In this document: piece after piece, positions 21,752 through 32,987 of the stretch
Layout of the letters: the number at the start of each line of letters is the position of its first letter
How positions within the stretch are numbered: position 1 is the stretch's first letter
Source: Boothiomyces macroporosus
Taxonomy: Eukaryota > Chytridiomycota > Chytridiomycetes > Rhizophydiales > Terramycetaceae
Length of the DNA stretch: 64,000 bases
Direction of reading: 5' to 3'
NCBI GenBank assembly: GCA_027604185.1
Contig: JADGKB010000010.1
Span: 1 to 64,000 of the forward strand
Made by a program: the position numbers and the translations under genes
The notes under the pieces: generated by a model
What the model saw: the letters and a program-made list of their open reading frames with translations, nothing else
Database searches by the model: none
Told to the model about the DNA's origin: nothing

Positions 21752-23589
21752 ATGTCAAATCAAAAGTTTCAGCCAACTGCTGAAGAACTCAAAAAGTTTG
21801 AAGAGTCGTTCAAGAACCCAGAGTTCAAGAAACTCTTTTTTGATTACATGAACGAAATTTCTGATCCAAAGAACAAAGAGCTTTACGAAAAAGAACTGGA
21901 GCAACTTGAACAGGAAAAAGGGTTCAAGGTACGGTATGTCAAACCGAATCCCGAGTTCTGTATAAAGACGGATAACGGAAAAGATAAAGTTTATGTCAAT
22001 ATTTGCTCGTCTCCTGAAATACAGCAAGCAAACGCGAAAAGAGCGACTGGAGGAACCAACTGGTCGATTCCCTATTCACTAGCGCAAGGAAGAGAAGATC
22101 GGGTAAAAGAAAGGCCATGTACTGTTTATGATTGCGTGTTCCATCCAATGACGATTAAAATGTCATCAAACCCGCAATTCAAGCTTCAGATAATCAACAC
22201 TGCGATCGAAGGGATAAACTCTCAGTTCAAAGTGAAACTTAACCCGCAATATAAACTATTGAAAAAAACAAACCAGGGCTTGCCTCAGATGACGATGATC
22301 AGAGAGCGGGATGATTCCTTGCAACCTGCTAAAGAATCTTCTCTAGATTTCATTGAAAAATTGGCTAAACAGCAAGAGGAAGAGTTGAAAAAGGAAAAGC
22401 CTAAAATCCAAGTTCCGTTTTTCAAAATTGTTCATCAAAACAAGTACAATGATTATCAGAAATTCACAAATGAACGAGAAAGACAATATGGTGCCAGACC
22501 TGATGCTTTATCGATTAGAATTGAAGTTCCCTTGTTAAAGTCCTTGGCTGGGGTAGAGCTGGATATCAATCAAAAGACACTAGATTTACTAGTACCAGAT
22601 CTCTATCAACTACACTTGGATTTGCCATTCCCTGTATTAGAAGAAGAAGGAGAAGCAAAATTTGAAAAAGCAAATGGGATATTGATTGTTAATGTTCCTG
22701 TAATGACTGAAGTAGCTGCAGCTGCTGAACAACCATCTGTTGGAATCACTGAATTAGCGTCTGAAGGTAAAGACGCTGAAAAAGAATCTCTAGAGAATGA
22801 AAACGAGGAATCTAACATTGAACAGCTTTCTGAAGCCGTAGATACGCTTTCAGTTGACCCTACTCCAAGTGCTGAATTAAAATCTGAAGCTCACGTCCCA
22901 CCAATTGATAATGAAAAGGTAATTGAAAATGCAGCAAACTCGCCTCTTGAAGAAATCAAACCTGCCAAAGACTCAAGTTTATCTACTCCGACCACTCCTA
23001 AACCACCAAGATTTTACTGCCACCAATCTCTGGAAACTATTTCATTTATTATCGCTGTCCCTGACGTGCAAGATATAGCTGTTGAAACTAATTCCAAATC
23101 GCTAAAAGCGTTAATTTATTCTCCATATGAAACAAGATATTTGGACCTTTTACTCCCATACGAATTTACAATCCACAGCAAAAACGTAAATAGCGAGAAT
23201 GTCTGTATCGTTCTTCAAAAGGAAGCCCAAGAGCTATGGGAAGGGTTTGAGGTTAAAGACGGCGAATACCAAAAACTTGTTTTTCGTACTTTTGAAAATG
23301 TGTCGAATGTCATTCATGTTCCAAAGGTAATCTAAAGCTGATTCAGAATGACGTTGTAATATCTGCAAAGAGAAATCATGAAAAAGTAATTGTAAATATC
23401 GAAAAGAAAGAACCTCAAACTGACAGTTCTATCAAGGACATGAAATCCCAGAAGGAAACTGCAGCAGAACCAAGTGCAGTAGCAAATGGCGAGGTAGTAG
23501 AAAAGATGGAAAGGTTGACTATTGAGCCAGATCTTCCAAAGGAAACCAAGATCAACTTTGTCAACAATTTACTCTTTGAATTAGACTAA
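21752..23589 (+). CDS. DNAAF2: Dynein axonemal assembly factor 2 (kintoun, PIH1 family)
   Basis: Predicted 605 aa. DNAAF2/Ktu is a cytoplasmic co-chaperone with HSP90/R2TP that pre-assembles axonemal dyneins, which fits the dynein heavy chain in this window. The PIH1-N domain is at about 25-190 (FFDYMNEISDPKNKELYEKE, KVYVNICSSPEI, TNWSIPYSLAQGREDR, YDCVFHP). A PIH/CS-like beta domain is at about 225-325 (RIEVPLLKSLAGVELDI). An acidic low-complexity linker follows, then a second CS-like domain and the family-type end NFVNNLLFELD. The intron at 23327..23346 (20 nt) opens the last exon. The TTG codons upstream are ignored; ATG at 21752 is the first. Confidence 0.93.
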
Positions 23590-23608
23590 TAAATTAATAA
23601 TGTTTTAT

Positions 23609-24130
23609 TCAATCTAACTCATCATTAGCTTTTCCTTCAGATTGCCTCAACAATTCTTCTACCTGGGCTCTCATTTCATCAGACATGTCATCCATATTAT
23701 CCGGTAGATCATTCAACAAGTAATCCAAATCCACCTGATCTTCTTGTTCATATTCTTCATATTCCGGAGTAAATTGCTTGAGGAATTCTACACAGTCATT
23801 CAGCCCTTCCACATGTAGGCTTTCAATCGGCAAGTAATTCTCATCATTTCGTTTAGTTGGATCAGCGCCTTTTTCAACCAGCAAAGTAACAGTGTCCAAG
23901 TTACATGCCACATGCAAGGGTGTGTCTCCATCAGAGTCGGTGATATTAACATCTGCTCCAAGTGATACCAACAAGTCGATGAGGTCCAAATGTCCATATG
24001 AGGCAGCAGCATGCATTGGCGTATATCCATTGTCATCCTTGGCATCAGGTGAGAATCCCGTATCAATTAGTCGCTTGACATCTTCAATTTTTCCGTCTGA
24101 AGCAGCAATCCAAATATTCTCTACTGCCAT
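23609..24130 (-). CDS. Small ankyrin-repeat protein (fungal YCR051W / SPAC105.02c type)
   Basis: Predicted 173 aa, intronless. Three ankyrin repeats are visible: DGKIEDVKRLIDTGFSPDAK, NGYTPMHAAASYGHLDLIDLL, DGDTPLHVACNLDTVTLLVE. They are followed by an acidic tail (EEYEQEDQVDLDYLLNDLPDNMDDM). The layout and length match a conserved but functionally vague fungal family of cytosolic or nuclear ankyrin proteins, so the function is unknown. The start at MAVENIW is chosen over an upstream frame extension because the extension overlaps the divergent CPS1 gene. The two ATGs are 19 bp apart. Confidence 0.85.
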   Translation of the reverse strand: MAVENIWIAASDGKIEDVKRLIDTGFSPDAKDDNGYTPMHAAASYGHLDLIDLLVSLGADVNITDSDGDTPLHVACNLDTVTLLVEKGADPTKRNDENYLPIESLHVEGLNDCVEFLKQFTPEYEEYEQEDQVDLDYLLNDLPDNMDDMSDEMRAQVEELLRQSEGKANDELD

Positions 24131-24149
24131 TGAAAAAATTTGAATCAAA
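24131..24149. promoter_or_regulatory. 19-bp divergent promoter gap (ankyrin gene / CPS1)
   Basis: This is the shortest distance between divergent start codons in the window. The gap is an A/T-rich 19-mer with no recognisable core promoter, so initiation signals must lie inside the neighbouring reading frames. Confidence 0.6.
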
Positions 24150-25837
24150 ATGGAAAAATTGCCAATCCTCGGTGGCAGACCTCGCAGCAATTTCTTTAAA
24201 ATTTCAATCGGGTTGCTGCTACTGCTCATTCCGTGTCGAATTCTGTTAAAGTATTACAGATTCGAAGCGTCAGATTGCTCTCAAGTTGCGCCATTCAAGG
24301 CTACCAAGGATCTGCATCTGGATCAACGCTACAGTGAATATTTAGTTTCGGAAGGGTATGTTTCGCAGATGTTGGAGCGATTTTCTGGTGCAATTCAAAT
24401 CCCTACCATTTCTTATGATGACATGACTGCACAGAACCCGCAAGATCCAATTTCACATGCGTCATTATTGAAACTCCATCAATACTTTGAAAAAATGTAT
24501 CCGCTAGTTCATTCGCATCTTGAAAAGCACGTTGTGAATGAATACTCTCTTGTGTTTTTGTGGAAAGGAAGCAATCCAAGTTTAAAGCCTGTCATGCTGA
24601 TGGGACATATGGATGTGGTCCCAATTGATCCTGCAACAGAAAAAGAATGGATTTACCCTCCTTTTGCCGGTCATATTGACCGCGAAAATGGCAAAGTTTG
24701 GGGAAGAGGTTCCCAATGCTAAAAATAGGCACAAACGATGATAAATTTGCAGTTGTAGGCATACTTGAAGCGGTAGAGGCACTCTTGCAGGCGGGCTTTG
24801 TTCCAGAACAAACCTTTATTTTGGCTTTTGGGCATGATGAGGAAATTGGTGGCTACAATGGTGCACAACAAATAGCAAAGTACTTGTTGAACAATCTTAA
24901 AATTGGAGAGCATGGGGTTCAAGCTATTATTGACGAAGGAATGTATATGATGATGGTCGGACGTGAAAAGATCTTTAGCAGTGAAGAAACTTACCCTTTG
25001 GGCATAATTGGGATTGCAGAGAAGGGTTATCTCGATGTAAATGTCACTGTAGGTATGGATAAGGGCGGTCATGCTTCAATTGCTCCTCCTCATACTGGTA
25101 TCGGGATCCTAAGTGAAGTTATTGTTAAATTGGAAAGCAACCCATTCAAATCTGATATCAATGAAAAAAATCCCATCCTTGGGCAATTGCAATGTATGGC
25201 TGAGCATACTGGTGCATTAGACTCCCAGCAAAAATTCATTCTCAAGAATTGGAGACTCATGAAGTCTAAATTGTTTGAATGGTTTGATAAAAATCCAAAA
25301 CTCCATGCTGCTGTTACCACTTCTCAAGCAATTGATGTTGTTCATGGTGGAGTAAAGGTAAATGCTCTTCCACAATTTGCATATGAAGTGACAAATCTCA
25401 GAATCGCTCCTCACGAAAGTGTAAAGACCACACTCTCTCACATCTACTCTTTGGTAGCACCAATAGCAAAAAAGCACAAGCTTGATTTTATTGAAGATAG
25501 TTTTGCACGAACAAAAGGTACAGTCGGGTATATTCAAGTTTCTCACACTGGGATGGATCCAAGCCCAATATCGCCAGCAAACTCTCCCCAATATGACCGA
25601 ATAGCTAGTGTTATCCGTCATGTATTTGGAGACCATATTGTAGTCTCGCCTGGCTTGATGTTGGCCAACACAGACACAAAGCATTCTTGGGACTTGTCAA
25701 AATCCATCTATCGATTCAAACCACAATTTTTAGATGGCACAGAAAACATTCACACTGTGAACGAACATGCAAAGATTGAATATATCGTTGGCTGTGTACG
25801 GTTCTATCACGAATTGATTCGTGCTTTCAATGAATAA
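24150..25837 (+). CDS. CPS1: Vacuolar carboxypeptidase S (M20 metallopeptidase)
   Basis: Predicted 555 aa. Carboxypeptidase S is a zinc exopeptidase of the fungal vacuole, made as a type II membrane protein; the single anchor here is FFKISIGLLLLLIPCRILL (residues 15-33). The M20 active site is intact: GHMDVVP (zinc His and catalytic Asp), WGRGTNDDK (bridging Asp), GHDEEIGG (catalytic Glu), DEGMY (zinc ligand) and a late His in NTDTKHSW. The dimerisation lid starts at KGGHASIAPPHTGIG. The intron at 24709..24728 (20 nt, GTT donor) sits between WGRG and TNDDK; without it the zinc site is broken. Confidence 0.93.
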
Positions 25838-25852
25838 AGTTTGTTTATTAAA

Positions 25853-26891
25853 TTAATTGAATTCAAGTTGGATTCCAAATGATTGCTGGGGGTTCTTTCC
25901 AAATCCAGTATCAATGCCGATAGTGTACATGATATTCCCAAACATTCCTGTAAAACTGGCACCAATACCCTGGGTTACCTTCTAAATACCTTTTGTAAGC
26001 TAAACTTGGCCTTTAGCACTTGATTCTTTCCTGCAGGTGTTACTTGGACACCCAAATGAACATCAGCGTCATAGCTGTACATGTTATAATCATATTGAGT
26101 AGCCATCAATACATTTGGAGTAAGATGAGCTGCATATGAGGTTGTAAAATGTCCCATTATTGGATTTGCAGCAAGTGTAGTTACGGATGACATTTCATCA
26201 TTGTAATCACTCGAAAATCTTAGACCAAAAGATACTTGGTTAATGCTTGATTACATCCACCGCTTTTTTCTTTTGCTGTATAGTACACTTCAGCGCCAGC
26301 TGCCCAATTCTCGGAAATTTGCCCCAGTCCATTAATTCCAATTATTTGATTGTCAGAAATGTAGCTTAGCTCTGCACTGAAATTCTCGTGGTTGTGGATT
26401 ATTTTAGCTTCGAGCTACAGTTAATTGGAGGTACATTTGAATACTTTTCCGCTGTGTCATGGAACTGAGAAGTAGCTGAAACTATACCCAGCAAATTGGG
26501 ACGAAAATGTGAACAAAATATCCCTTCTAATCTCGCATCCTGGAAAACTCTCCCATACAGCAATTTATGGGACTCAAACTGGCCCATTTGATTTGTCTTT
26601 GGAAGCAACGTCGGGGTTTTTATCTTTAGTTTATCCAGTACAAACGGAAATGTTGAAAACATGTATCCAACAGAATACTGATTTTGAATTCCTATGTTGT
26701 ATGATGATTTCAGATTTGGTGAAATGCTTTTACCTATTCCAACAGTGAGGGAGTTTGGCGTTTCGAAATTCAGAATATCTGGTTAACTTTCATGTACCTC
26801 TTGCAATCGCATCGAGATTTGAATAATAATTATGGTCATGCCAGTTTGTGTATTTCAGAAATGAAGCGAAATTCTGGTTGAAAAACTCCAT
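25853..26891 (-). CDS. MDM10: MDM10, beta-barrel subunit of the ERMES complex
   Basis: Predicted 319 aa. Mdm10 is a mitochondrial outer-membrane barrel that anchors ER-mitochondria contact sites and also serves the SAM insertase. The family order is seen: FLKYTNWHDHNYYSNL at the start, DILNFETPNSLTVGI, KLLYGRVFQDARLEGIF, ISENWAAGAEVYYTAKEKSGGLSFGLRFSS, and a final strand ending SFGIQLEFN. Four introns: 26779..26797, 26415..26434, 26235..26254, 25970..25989 (19-20 nt). Every splice restores the frame and total length is a multiple of three. Compared with yeast Mdm10 (about 490 aa) it is short, lacking loop insertions. Confidence 0.88.
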
Positions 26892-27146
26892 TGCTTTGTG
26901 ATTTCGCGCTTTTGGGAAAAACCTTGCACAACGAATTGGGATTCGATCTTAATGACATTTTCGTGATGGTAATCCACTGGATAATTCAAAAGTCAGCAAC
27001 CTGCGCGTAGGTATCTCACATGAGAATTTAGAAATCCCTAATATAATTCCGCAATGATACTCCATTGTCCACCATCATATAATAATAATTGAATATACAG
27101 CTTGTGGATATTCCGTCTTGGGCAAAATTAATCTTTCAAAAATAAC

Positions 27147-27857
27147 ATGGAAGAGAAAAAAAGAAAAACAAAAAATCAATACAAACCAAATCCACTTGCT
27201 AAAAAGTATGGACACTCTGTGCACAAGAAGCAAGCGACAGGAGTGAATGGAGTCAACAAGAAGATCAGAGATTTGCAACGGCTGCTAAAGAAGCAGGTAC
27301 GATTTTTCTAATTCAAGACTGGAATGAATGCGCAAAAAAAGCAGGAAATTACCCGTCAAATTGAATCACTAGAGCTCCAGGTAGAAGAGCATAAACAAAG
27401 AGAAAAGGAGCAGGAATTGGCAAAGAAATATCAATATGTCAAATTTGTCGAACAAAAAAAAACAACGAAAAGAATTACAAAATTACAAAAGCAATTGGGA
27501 TTAATGGCCAAGCAAGATGACGGATATGAAGAATTGGAGCGTCAACTGGAAGAATTCCAATTCAATCTGCTGTATATCAAGTATTATCCAGTAGATGTCA
27601 AGTATATTTCTCTATATCCATCAGAATCCAATGAAAAAGAGTCGGAAAGCGAATCAAAAATATCGCCCAAAGATATTGCCAAAGGAAAGGAAAAGACTGA
27701 GCGATTGCGTTTGCAAATTGCTGAAAAACTACGAAATGCGCAGGAAAATGGTTTACTCAAAGATGGATTTGTTCTTCGCATGAAACAGAAACAGGACAAG
27801 GAAGATCATAATGAAGAACAAGACGAAGAAGAGCAAGATGAATTTTTCATGGAATAA
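27147..27857 (+). CDS. EFG1: rRNA-processing protein Efg1
   Basis: Predicted 229 aa. Efg1 is a nucleolar factor of the 90S pre-ribosome involved in 18S maturation. Family motifs: NKKIRDLQRLLKKQ, KKYQYVKFVEQKKTTKRI, LLYIKYYPVDVKYISLYPS. The protein is basic and coiled-coil with an acidic tail (NEEQDEEEQDEFF). The intron at 27297..27317 (21 nt) is phase 0 and contains an in-frame TAA. The ATG at 27147 follows an A/T-rich leader. Confidence 0.87.
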
Positions 27858-27888
27858 ATCATTTTTGTTTACCTTTTGTTTACCATCT

Positions 27889-29090
27889 ATGTCAGAGGAA
27901 TTAAAAATACAAACGGTACAAGTACCTTCTCACAGTGCGGATGTTCTTATTACACCTGAGGCTCCTCCTAGAGCATCCAGAGAGCTTCAAGCAAGCGAAT
28001 CGGTTCTCCGCAAAAGAAATGTGTTGCCTCAGGTGTCAAATGTTGCAGATGGCTATCAGTAATATCTGCTAATTTCAGTTTTGACGAGTTGATCTGGCAC
28101 GGCTCAGTAATGCCCAGCATAATTGTTCCTGTGACTTTCTTTACACTGTGGGGAACTCTGTGGACATTATTATATCAACTAGTTCCGCTAAAAAACATTG
28201 CAATGAGTCCGACTCTTATTACAATCTTGTCTGTCGTCATAGGTTTACTTTTGGTTTTTCGAACAAACACGGCATATGACAGGTATTTATTTCTGATGCA
28301 GATTTTGGGAAGCAAGAAGATTATGGGGTACACTATTTGCTCATGTCCGCAACTTGGCCAGAGTTACTTGGATTGCTGTAAAACATGACGGAAAGAAAGA
28401 GCTGTTGGATAAATATGGAAATATTAATCTCTTGCTCGCATTCGCGGTTGCTTGTAAACACTATCTCCGATTTGAATATGGGCATCACTATGAAGACTTG
28501 CATCACTTGCTTGTTCATTTACCAGAGTTTAAGCCTGGTCAATACCACGCATATTGCGACAACTTACCATTACAGATTAGTTTCTATATTTCTACCTACA
28601 ACAACAGATGCCGCGCAAAAGGTATACTTGGCTAATCTAGAAAGGTGCGATGTGCCAACTACTGCTTCAATGATTGCTGCTCTATCAGGGATGGTTGATG
28701 TGCTGAGTAACTTTGAAAGAATTAGAGATTGCCCGTTACCAATTGCATATACAGTTCATTTGAAGCAAACTCTTCTTTTATACTTGCTGTTATTGCCATT
28801 CCAATTAGTATCCACTCTCAATTACTGGACCATTGTGGTTACATTTGCTGCCTCCTTTACATTTTTGGGTATCGCCGCAATTGGACGTGAAATTGGTAAA
28901 TATTGTTGACTTAGAAAACCCATTTGGATATGACGACAATGATTTACGCATGGATTTGTTCTGCGAAAGGCTAAAGAATGAATTGGAGCAATTGGTAGAC
29001 AGTCCAAACTCACTGTTGGTAGACGAATGGTCCACGCCGGTAGATATCGCAAACTTTGAGAAAATGAGAAGCGTCAGTGAAAAAAAGTAG
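27889..29090 (+). CDS. Bestrophin-family anion channel, copy 1
   Basis: Predicted 374 aa. Fungal members of the bestrophin (UPF0187) family are predicted chloride/anion channels of membranes. Conserved features: FDELIWHGSVMPSIIVPV (first membrane segment), SPTLITILSVVIGLLLVFRTNTAYDRFWEARRLWG (pore helix region), NINLLLAFAVACKHYLRFE, NNRCRAK, FLGIAAIGREI-ENPFGYDDNDL (the C-terminal conserved acidic cluster). Four introns: 28059..28078, 28283..28301, 28622..28640, 28896..28914. Tandem with a second copy that has the same four intron positions. Both share an N-terminal patch, EEPPRASKELQ-like (EAPPRASRELQ here). Confidence 0.9.
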
Positions 29091-29192
29091 CTCCCACAGA
29101 TTAAATAAAGACAGTTTGATTTATCGTTTATGGTCATTGATTTAATTTGGAGAAAAAAAGTAATCACGACGCGAATTTTTTTCCACTTTATC

Positions 29193-30406
29193 ATGCAAGG
29201 TGAAAATCCAAGCTCAAGCGAAACATTGAACCAAGAGCAAGGGGACGTGCACATTCTAATTCCTCATGAAGAGCCGCCTCGCGCTTCCAAGGAGCTTCAA
29301 GCGGGAGAGTCAGTAGTGAAAAGAAAACTGGTGCATTCTTCAGTTTCCAACGTTGAAGACTCTTATCAGTAGCACACTATTAACCTAGATTTGATGAATT
29401 CAAATGGCACGGGTCAGTTATTCCTACTACACTCGCACCTGCAATTGTGTTTACATTGTGGGCTACCCTCTGGACACTCTTGTACCAATTGATTCCAATG
29501 AAAAACATTGCCATGAGTCCTACACTGATTACCATTCTTTCGGTGGTCATTGGTTTGCTACTAGTGTTTCGAACAAACACCGCATATGATAGGTGAGTAT
29601 AATGTTAATTAAGGTATTGGGAGGCAAGAAGATTATGGGGAACATTGTTTTCTCACATCCGTAATCTAGCTAGAATTACCTGGATTGGTGTCAAGCATGA
29701 CGGTAAGAAGGAATTACAGGATAAATTGGCAAACATCAATCTTTTATTGGCTTTTGCAGTCGCTTGCAAACACTATCTACGCTTTGAAAAGGGCCATCAT
29801 TATGAAGATCTATATAGTCTCTTGGTCCATCTTCCAGAATATAAACCTGGTCAATATCATGCTGATCGTGAAAATCTTCCGCTTGAAATCAGCTTTCATA
29901 TTTCATGCTACAACAATAGATGTAGAGCAAAAGGTAACTTGTTGTAACAAAAGATAGATGCGATGTACCTACTACTGCATCAATGATTAACTCTCTTTCA
30001 GGAATGGTGGACGTCATGAGTAACTTTGAGCGTATTAGAGATTGTCCGCTTCCTCTAGCATACACTATTCATCTGAAACAGACTCTAGTCTTGTATCTAT
30101 TATTACTACCATTCCAGTTGGTATCTACAATGCAATATTGGACTATCCTTGTTGTTTTCGTCGCTTCATTCACTTTTCTGGGAATTGCTGCTATTGGCCG
30201 CGAAATTGGTAACTATAATTAATCTAGAAAATCCATTTGGATACGATGATAACGATCTCAGAATGGACTTGTTTTGCGACAAACTAAAGAATGAACTTGA
30301 GCAATTGGTTCAAAGCCCAGTGGCTATTTCTGTCGATGACTGGACAGTCCCAATTGACATTTCCGACTATTCAAAATTGAAACATGTTTCGAGCCACTCA
30401 CATTGA
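29193..30406 (+). CDS. Bestrophin-family anion channel, copy 2
   Basis: Predicted 377 aa, a recent tandem paralogue of copy 1. It has the same blocks: FRTNTAYDRYWEARRLWG, NINLLLAFAVACKHYLRFE, AAIGREI-ENPFGYDDNDLRMDL. Introns: 29369..29388, 29593..29613, 29934..29953, 30209..30227. They are at identical protein positions and phases to copy 1, but intron sequence and even length differ (21 against 19, 20 against 19). Protein identity is highest in the membrane core; the last 30 residues diverge. Same orientation, 102 nt between the genes. Confidence 0.9.
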
Positions 30407-30417
30407 TGATCAATATA

Positions 30418-32097
30418 TTACTTTTTTTCAATGTTTTCTATGCAATACAACAGGCTCGCACCAACCCCAAGAATAGCTTGTAATAGTTCTACTCTGAAAC
30501 TACCCATAAAAATATCAGTCTTTTGAAGATCATGGGGCACCACCGTTGCTTTGCTGTACTGTACAGTAACCAAATATCCAGATCTAGTGGTGATGCTCTC
30601 CAAAGGTTGTTTTATAGTGCTACTACCCTCATCAAGGCTTATTTGCACAGTAGCCTGTTGGGTAACGGAATCATTCCCTTCTTTCTTTGAAGATTTCCCT
30701 CTAATCTTTGATTTCGATTCTTGCTCTGACGTGGGCTTACTTAATTGTGGTGGCTCTGTGAAATCTTCTATTGGTATAAATTCTACTACCTCTGTGTTCT
30801 TGTTTGTCGGGACTTTTTCTATTATTGGAATATCCAATTGTTTCTGGATAATAGATCTACTTGATTTTTTTGGTTGTGAATTGTTTATCAAGTCTAGCTC
30901 TTCTGATGAAAAGTGTTCAATTTGCGTTATTTCTGTACAGCTATTTAATTCTTTGTCAATGGAAAAGTCCAGTATTTTTACAGCATTAGTTCCAGCAGAG
31001 ATTCTTTGATTGTTTCCTTCTCGTTCTATTTCCTCTATATTCGTGAATTCAACTGAAGGCTTTTGTCTGCTTTCTTTCATATTAGTTTTGCTTATTGGCT
31101 CTTTGACTCTCTTTGGCAGTTCAGTGGATACAGGCTCCACGAAATCAATTATATCTTCAACTAGGGTAATATCGTAAACAGAATATTTAGACCGGTTTTG
31201 ATTGTTCTTTTTCTCATCCAAAGCACTTGCTACTTCTCTTGGATCATTCAAATTGGACAAAGAAGTGACAAATTTGTTGTCCAATTTAGACGAATATGTT
31301 GGTTCCTCTAGTTTCATATTTGATACTGAGCTAACACCAGGTTTTCCAACTTGTTTGGTGATTGTTGATGGTTGATCCGCTGCACTTGGATCCTCCAAAT
31401 CATCTATGGATACAACATCTTGAACAGCAGAGACATTAGATGGCTTGGGATTGTCAGGCATTGAAAAGCTATCTTTGGAGTCACTATAATGCTTTCTCTT
31501 TGGTTCAATATGTACTGGAGAAAATTCTTCCAATTCGTTAATTTCTAAAGCGTCTTTTGTTGGTAAATTGGATATATTTACATTGTCACTTTCCGAAACA
31601 GTGCTTTGGGTCTGTAGCTCCTCTGCAGTGTGAACATCCAGTTTTTGTTTATTTTTTGAGATTGGATTAGAACTTATTAATATTGGTGACATGTCCTCCG
31701 CTTCTTCAATCACTAAATATTCATACTTGGTGTTATTGCTTGCATCTTTTAATTGTTCGATTGGGGTTTGACTTACATTATCATCAAAATGAGGTACTAG
31801 TGTATCTGAGTTACGCAAGGATGCAGAGCTACCACGTACGCTGGAACTCGACTTTTTGCTAGTGATGGAGCCGTCAAGGTATTCTGTTTCGTCTATCACG
31901 TCTGAAATAAAAACATTCTGCGACCTGCTCCTTGGTAAATCTCTTGTGACAGGAGTAAAGTATTCATCTTCCAAATTAGAGATTACTATAGGAATGTTCA
32001 TATTCGTTTTGTGGACACTTCTGGGTGTCGTATTTGAGATGTCCAAGATGTTTTCAATATTTTCATCTTTGACAGTTTTGACGTTTTGCTTTATCAT
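30418..32097 (-). CDS. Long disordered protein with a short conserved-looking C-terminus
   Basis: Predicted 559 aa, intronless. Residues 1-490 are low-complexity, Ser/Thr/Glu-rich and lack hydrophobic cores. Short motifs recur with the pattern Asp/Glu-acidic-E-x-F-x-P or I-x-x-L-E (ISNLEDEYFTPV, INELEEFSPV, VSIDDLEDPS, FIPIEDFTEPP), suggesting repeated linear motifs for binding a partner. The last 60 residues look folded and include one hydrophobic stretch (FRVELLQAILGVGASLLYCIE), possibly a tail anchor. I do not recognise the family. The first ATG in frame is used; the upstream TTG extension is ignored. The stop converges on bestrophin copy 2, 11 nt away. Confidence 0.6.
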   Translation of the reverse strand: MIKQNVKTVKDENIENILDISNTTPRSVHKTNMNIPIVISNLEDEYFTPVTRDLPRSRSQNVFISDVIDETEYLDGSITSKKSSSSVRGSSASLRNSDTLVPHFDDNVSQTPIEQLKDASNNTKYEYLVIEEAEDMSPILISSNPISKNKQKLDVHTAEELQTQSTVSESDNVNISNLPTKDALEINELEEFSPVHIEPKRKHYSDSKDSFSMPDNPKPSNVSAVQDVVSIDDLEDPSAADQPSTITKQVGKPGVSSVSNMKLEEPTYSSKLDNKFVTSLSNLNDPREVASALDEKKNNQNRSKYSVYDITLVEDIIDFVEPVSTELPKRVKEPISKTNMKESRQKPSVEFTNIEEIEREGNNQRISAGTNAVKILDFSIDKELNSCTEITQIEHFSSEELDLINNSQPKKSSRSIIQKQLDIPIIEKVPTNKNTEVVEFIPIEDFTEPPQLSKPTSEQESKSKIRGKSSKKEGNDSVTQQATVQISLDEGSSTIKQPLESITTRSGYLVTVQYSKATVVPHDLQKTDIFMGSFRVELLQAILGVGASLLYCIENIEKK

Positions 32098-32388
32098 GGG
32101 GAAACTGAACAATGACCTTTAATCCAAGGCCAATACCGGAATTATAAATTCAATGAGATTTATTCCTTGAGATTATAGTTGTATTTGATTAGTTTGAATT
32201 GATTTAGCGCAATCTCCAAATTCCTTGAGTAATATCAGGCGCACTTCTAGCAAGTATCCGCATCTGTTGGTATACGGGCATTCTGCATATCTAGTTTCAG
32301 AAATATTAGCCATTCCAGATCGTCATGGAAGGTTAATGTGGCGCAAGAGAACTTTCTGGAGAGAGATCTTCAAACTTTCCAAATAAAA

Positions 32389-32987
32389 ATGATGACTAGG
32401 TAAGACTATTTCTGATTGTAGTACTCCAGCAACTCCAGTAAGAGCACCGCAAGTTCTCTACGCTCAAGACAAGAACAAGATTTTCTTGACCATCAACTTG
32501 CAGGATGTTGAAAACACAGATGTAAAATTAACTGCAAATAATGTTTCATTCTCTGGTTCAAGCAACGGCATTCCATACGCCTTTGACATTGAGCTCTTTG
32601 GTGAAGTTCAACCATCGGTAAGATTGCGGCTAACTTTAGACCTTGCATAAAGTTGAAACCTCCAGACACATTGAACTCTCTTTTGAAAAAGCAAACAAGG
32701 AAACAAAGTTCTGGAGCAGATTACAAAAGGCAGCTGGCAAATTGACCTTTGTAAAGACTGATTTTTCAAGATATCAAGATGAAGATGAAGATGAGGATGA
32801 AAAACCAGATCCAATGGCTGGAATGAACGATCAATTAGCCCAAATGATGGGAGGTGCCGGCGGATTCAACCCTGACATGTTGAAAATGATGGGAGGAAAT
32901 GGTGGTGCAGGTCTTGCTCCAGCTGATGATTCCGACGACGAAGATCTTCCAGATGACCTTCCTGAATTGGAGAATGCTTCTCAATAA
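32389..32987 (+). CDS. SBA1: HSP90 co-chaperone p23 / Sba1
   Basis: Predicted 184 aa. p23 stabilises ATP-bound HSP90. The CS domain covers residues 5-115 (APQVLYAQDKNKIFLTINL; FDIELFGEVQPS-TLHKVETSRHIELSFEKA; FWSRL, the hallmark W in the p23 KFWSRLQK-like motif). The tail is acidic and Gly/Met-rich (DEDEDEDEKPD, MMGGAGGFNPDMLKMMGG). Introns: 32400..32421 and 32618..32639, both 22 nt. Two adjacent ATGs begin the frame, so the first is only a guess. The first exon is just 11 nt. Confidence 0.92.

Noticed and set aside
30551..31009. 152-codon plus-strand frame opposite the disordered protein
   Set aside because: Shadow of a low-complexity coding region; starts and ends without splice or promoter support.
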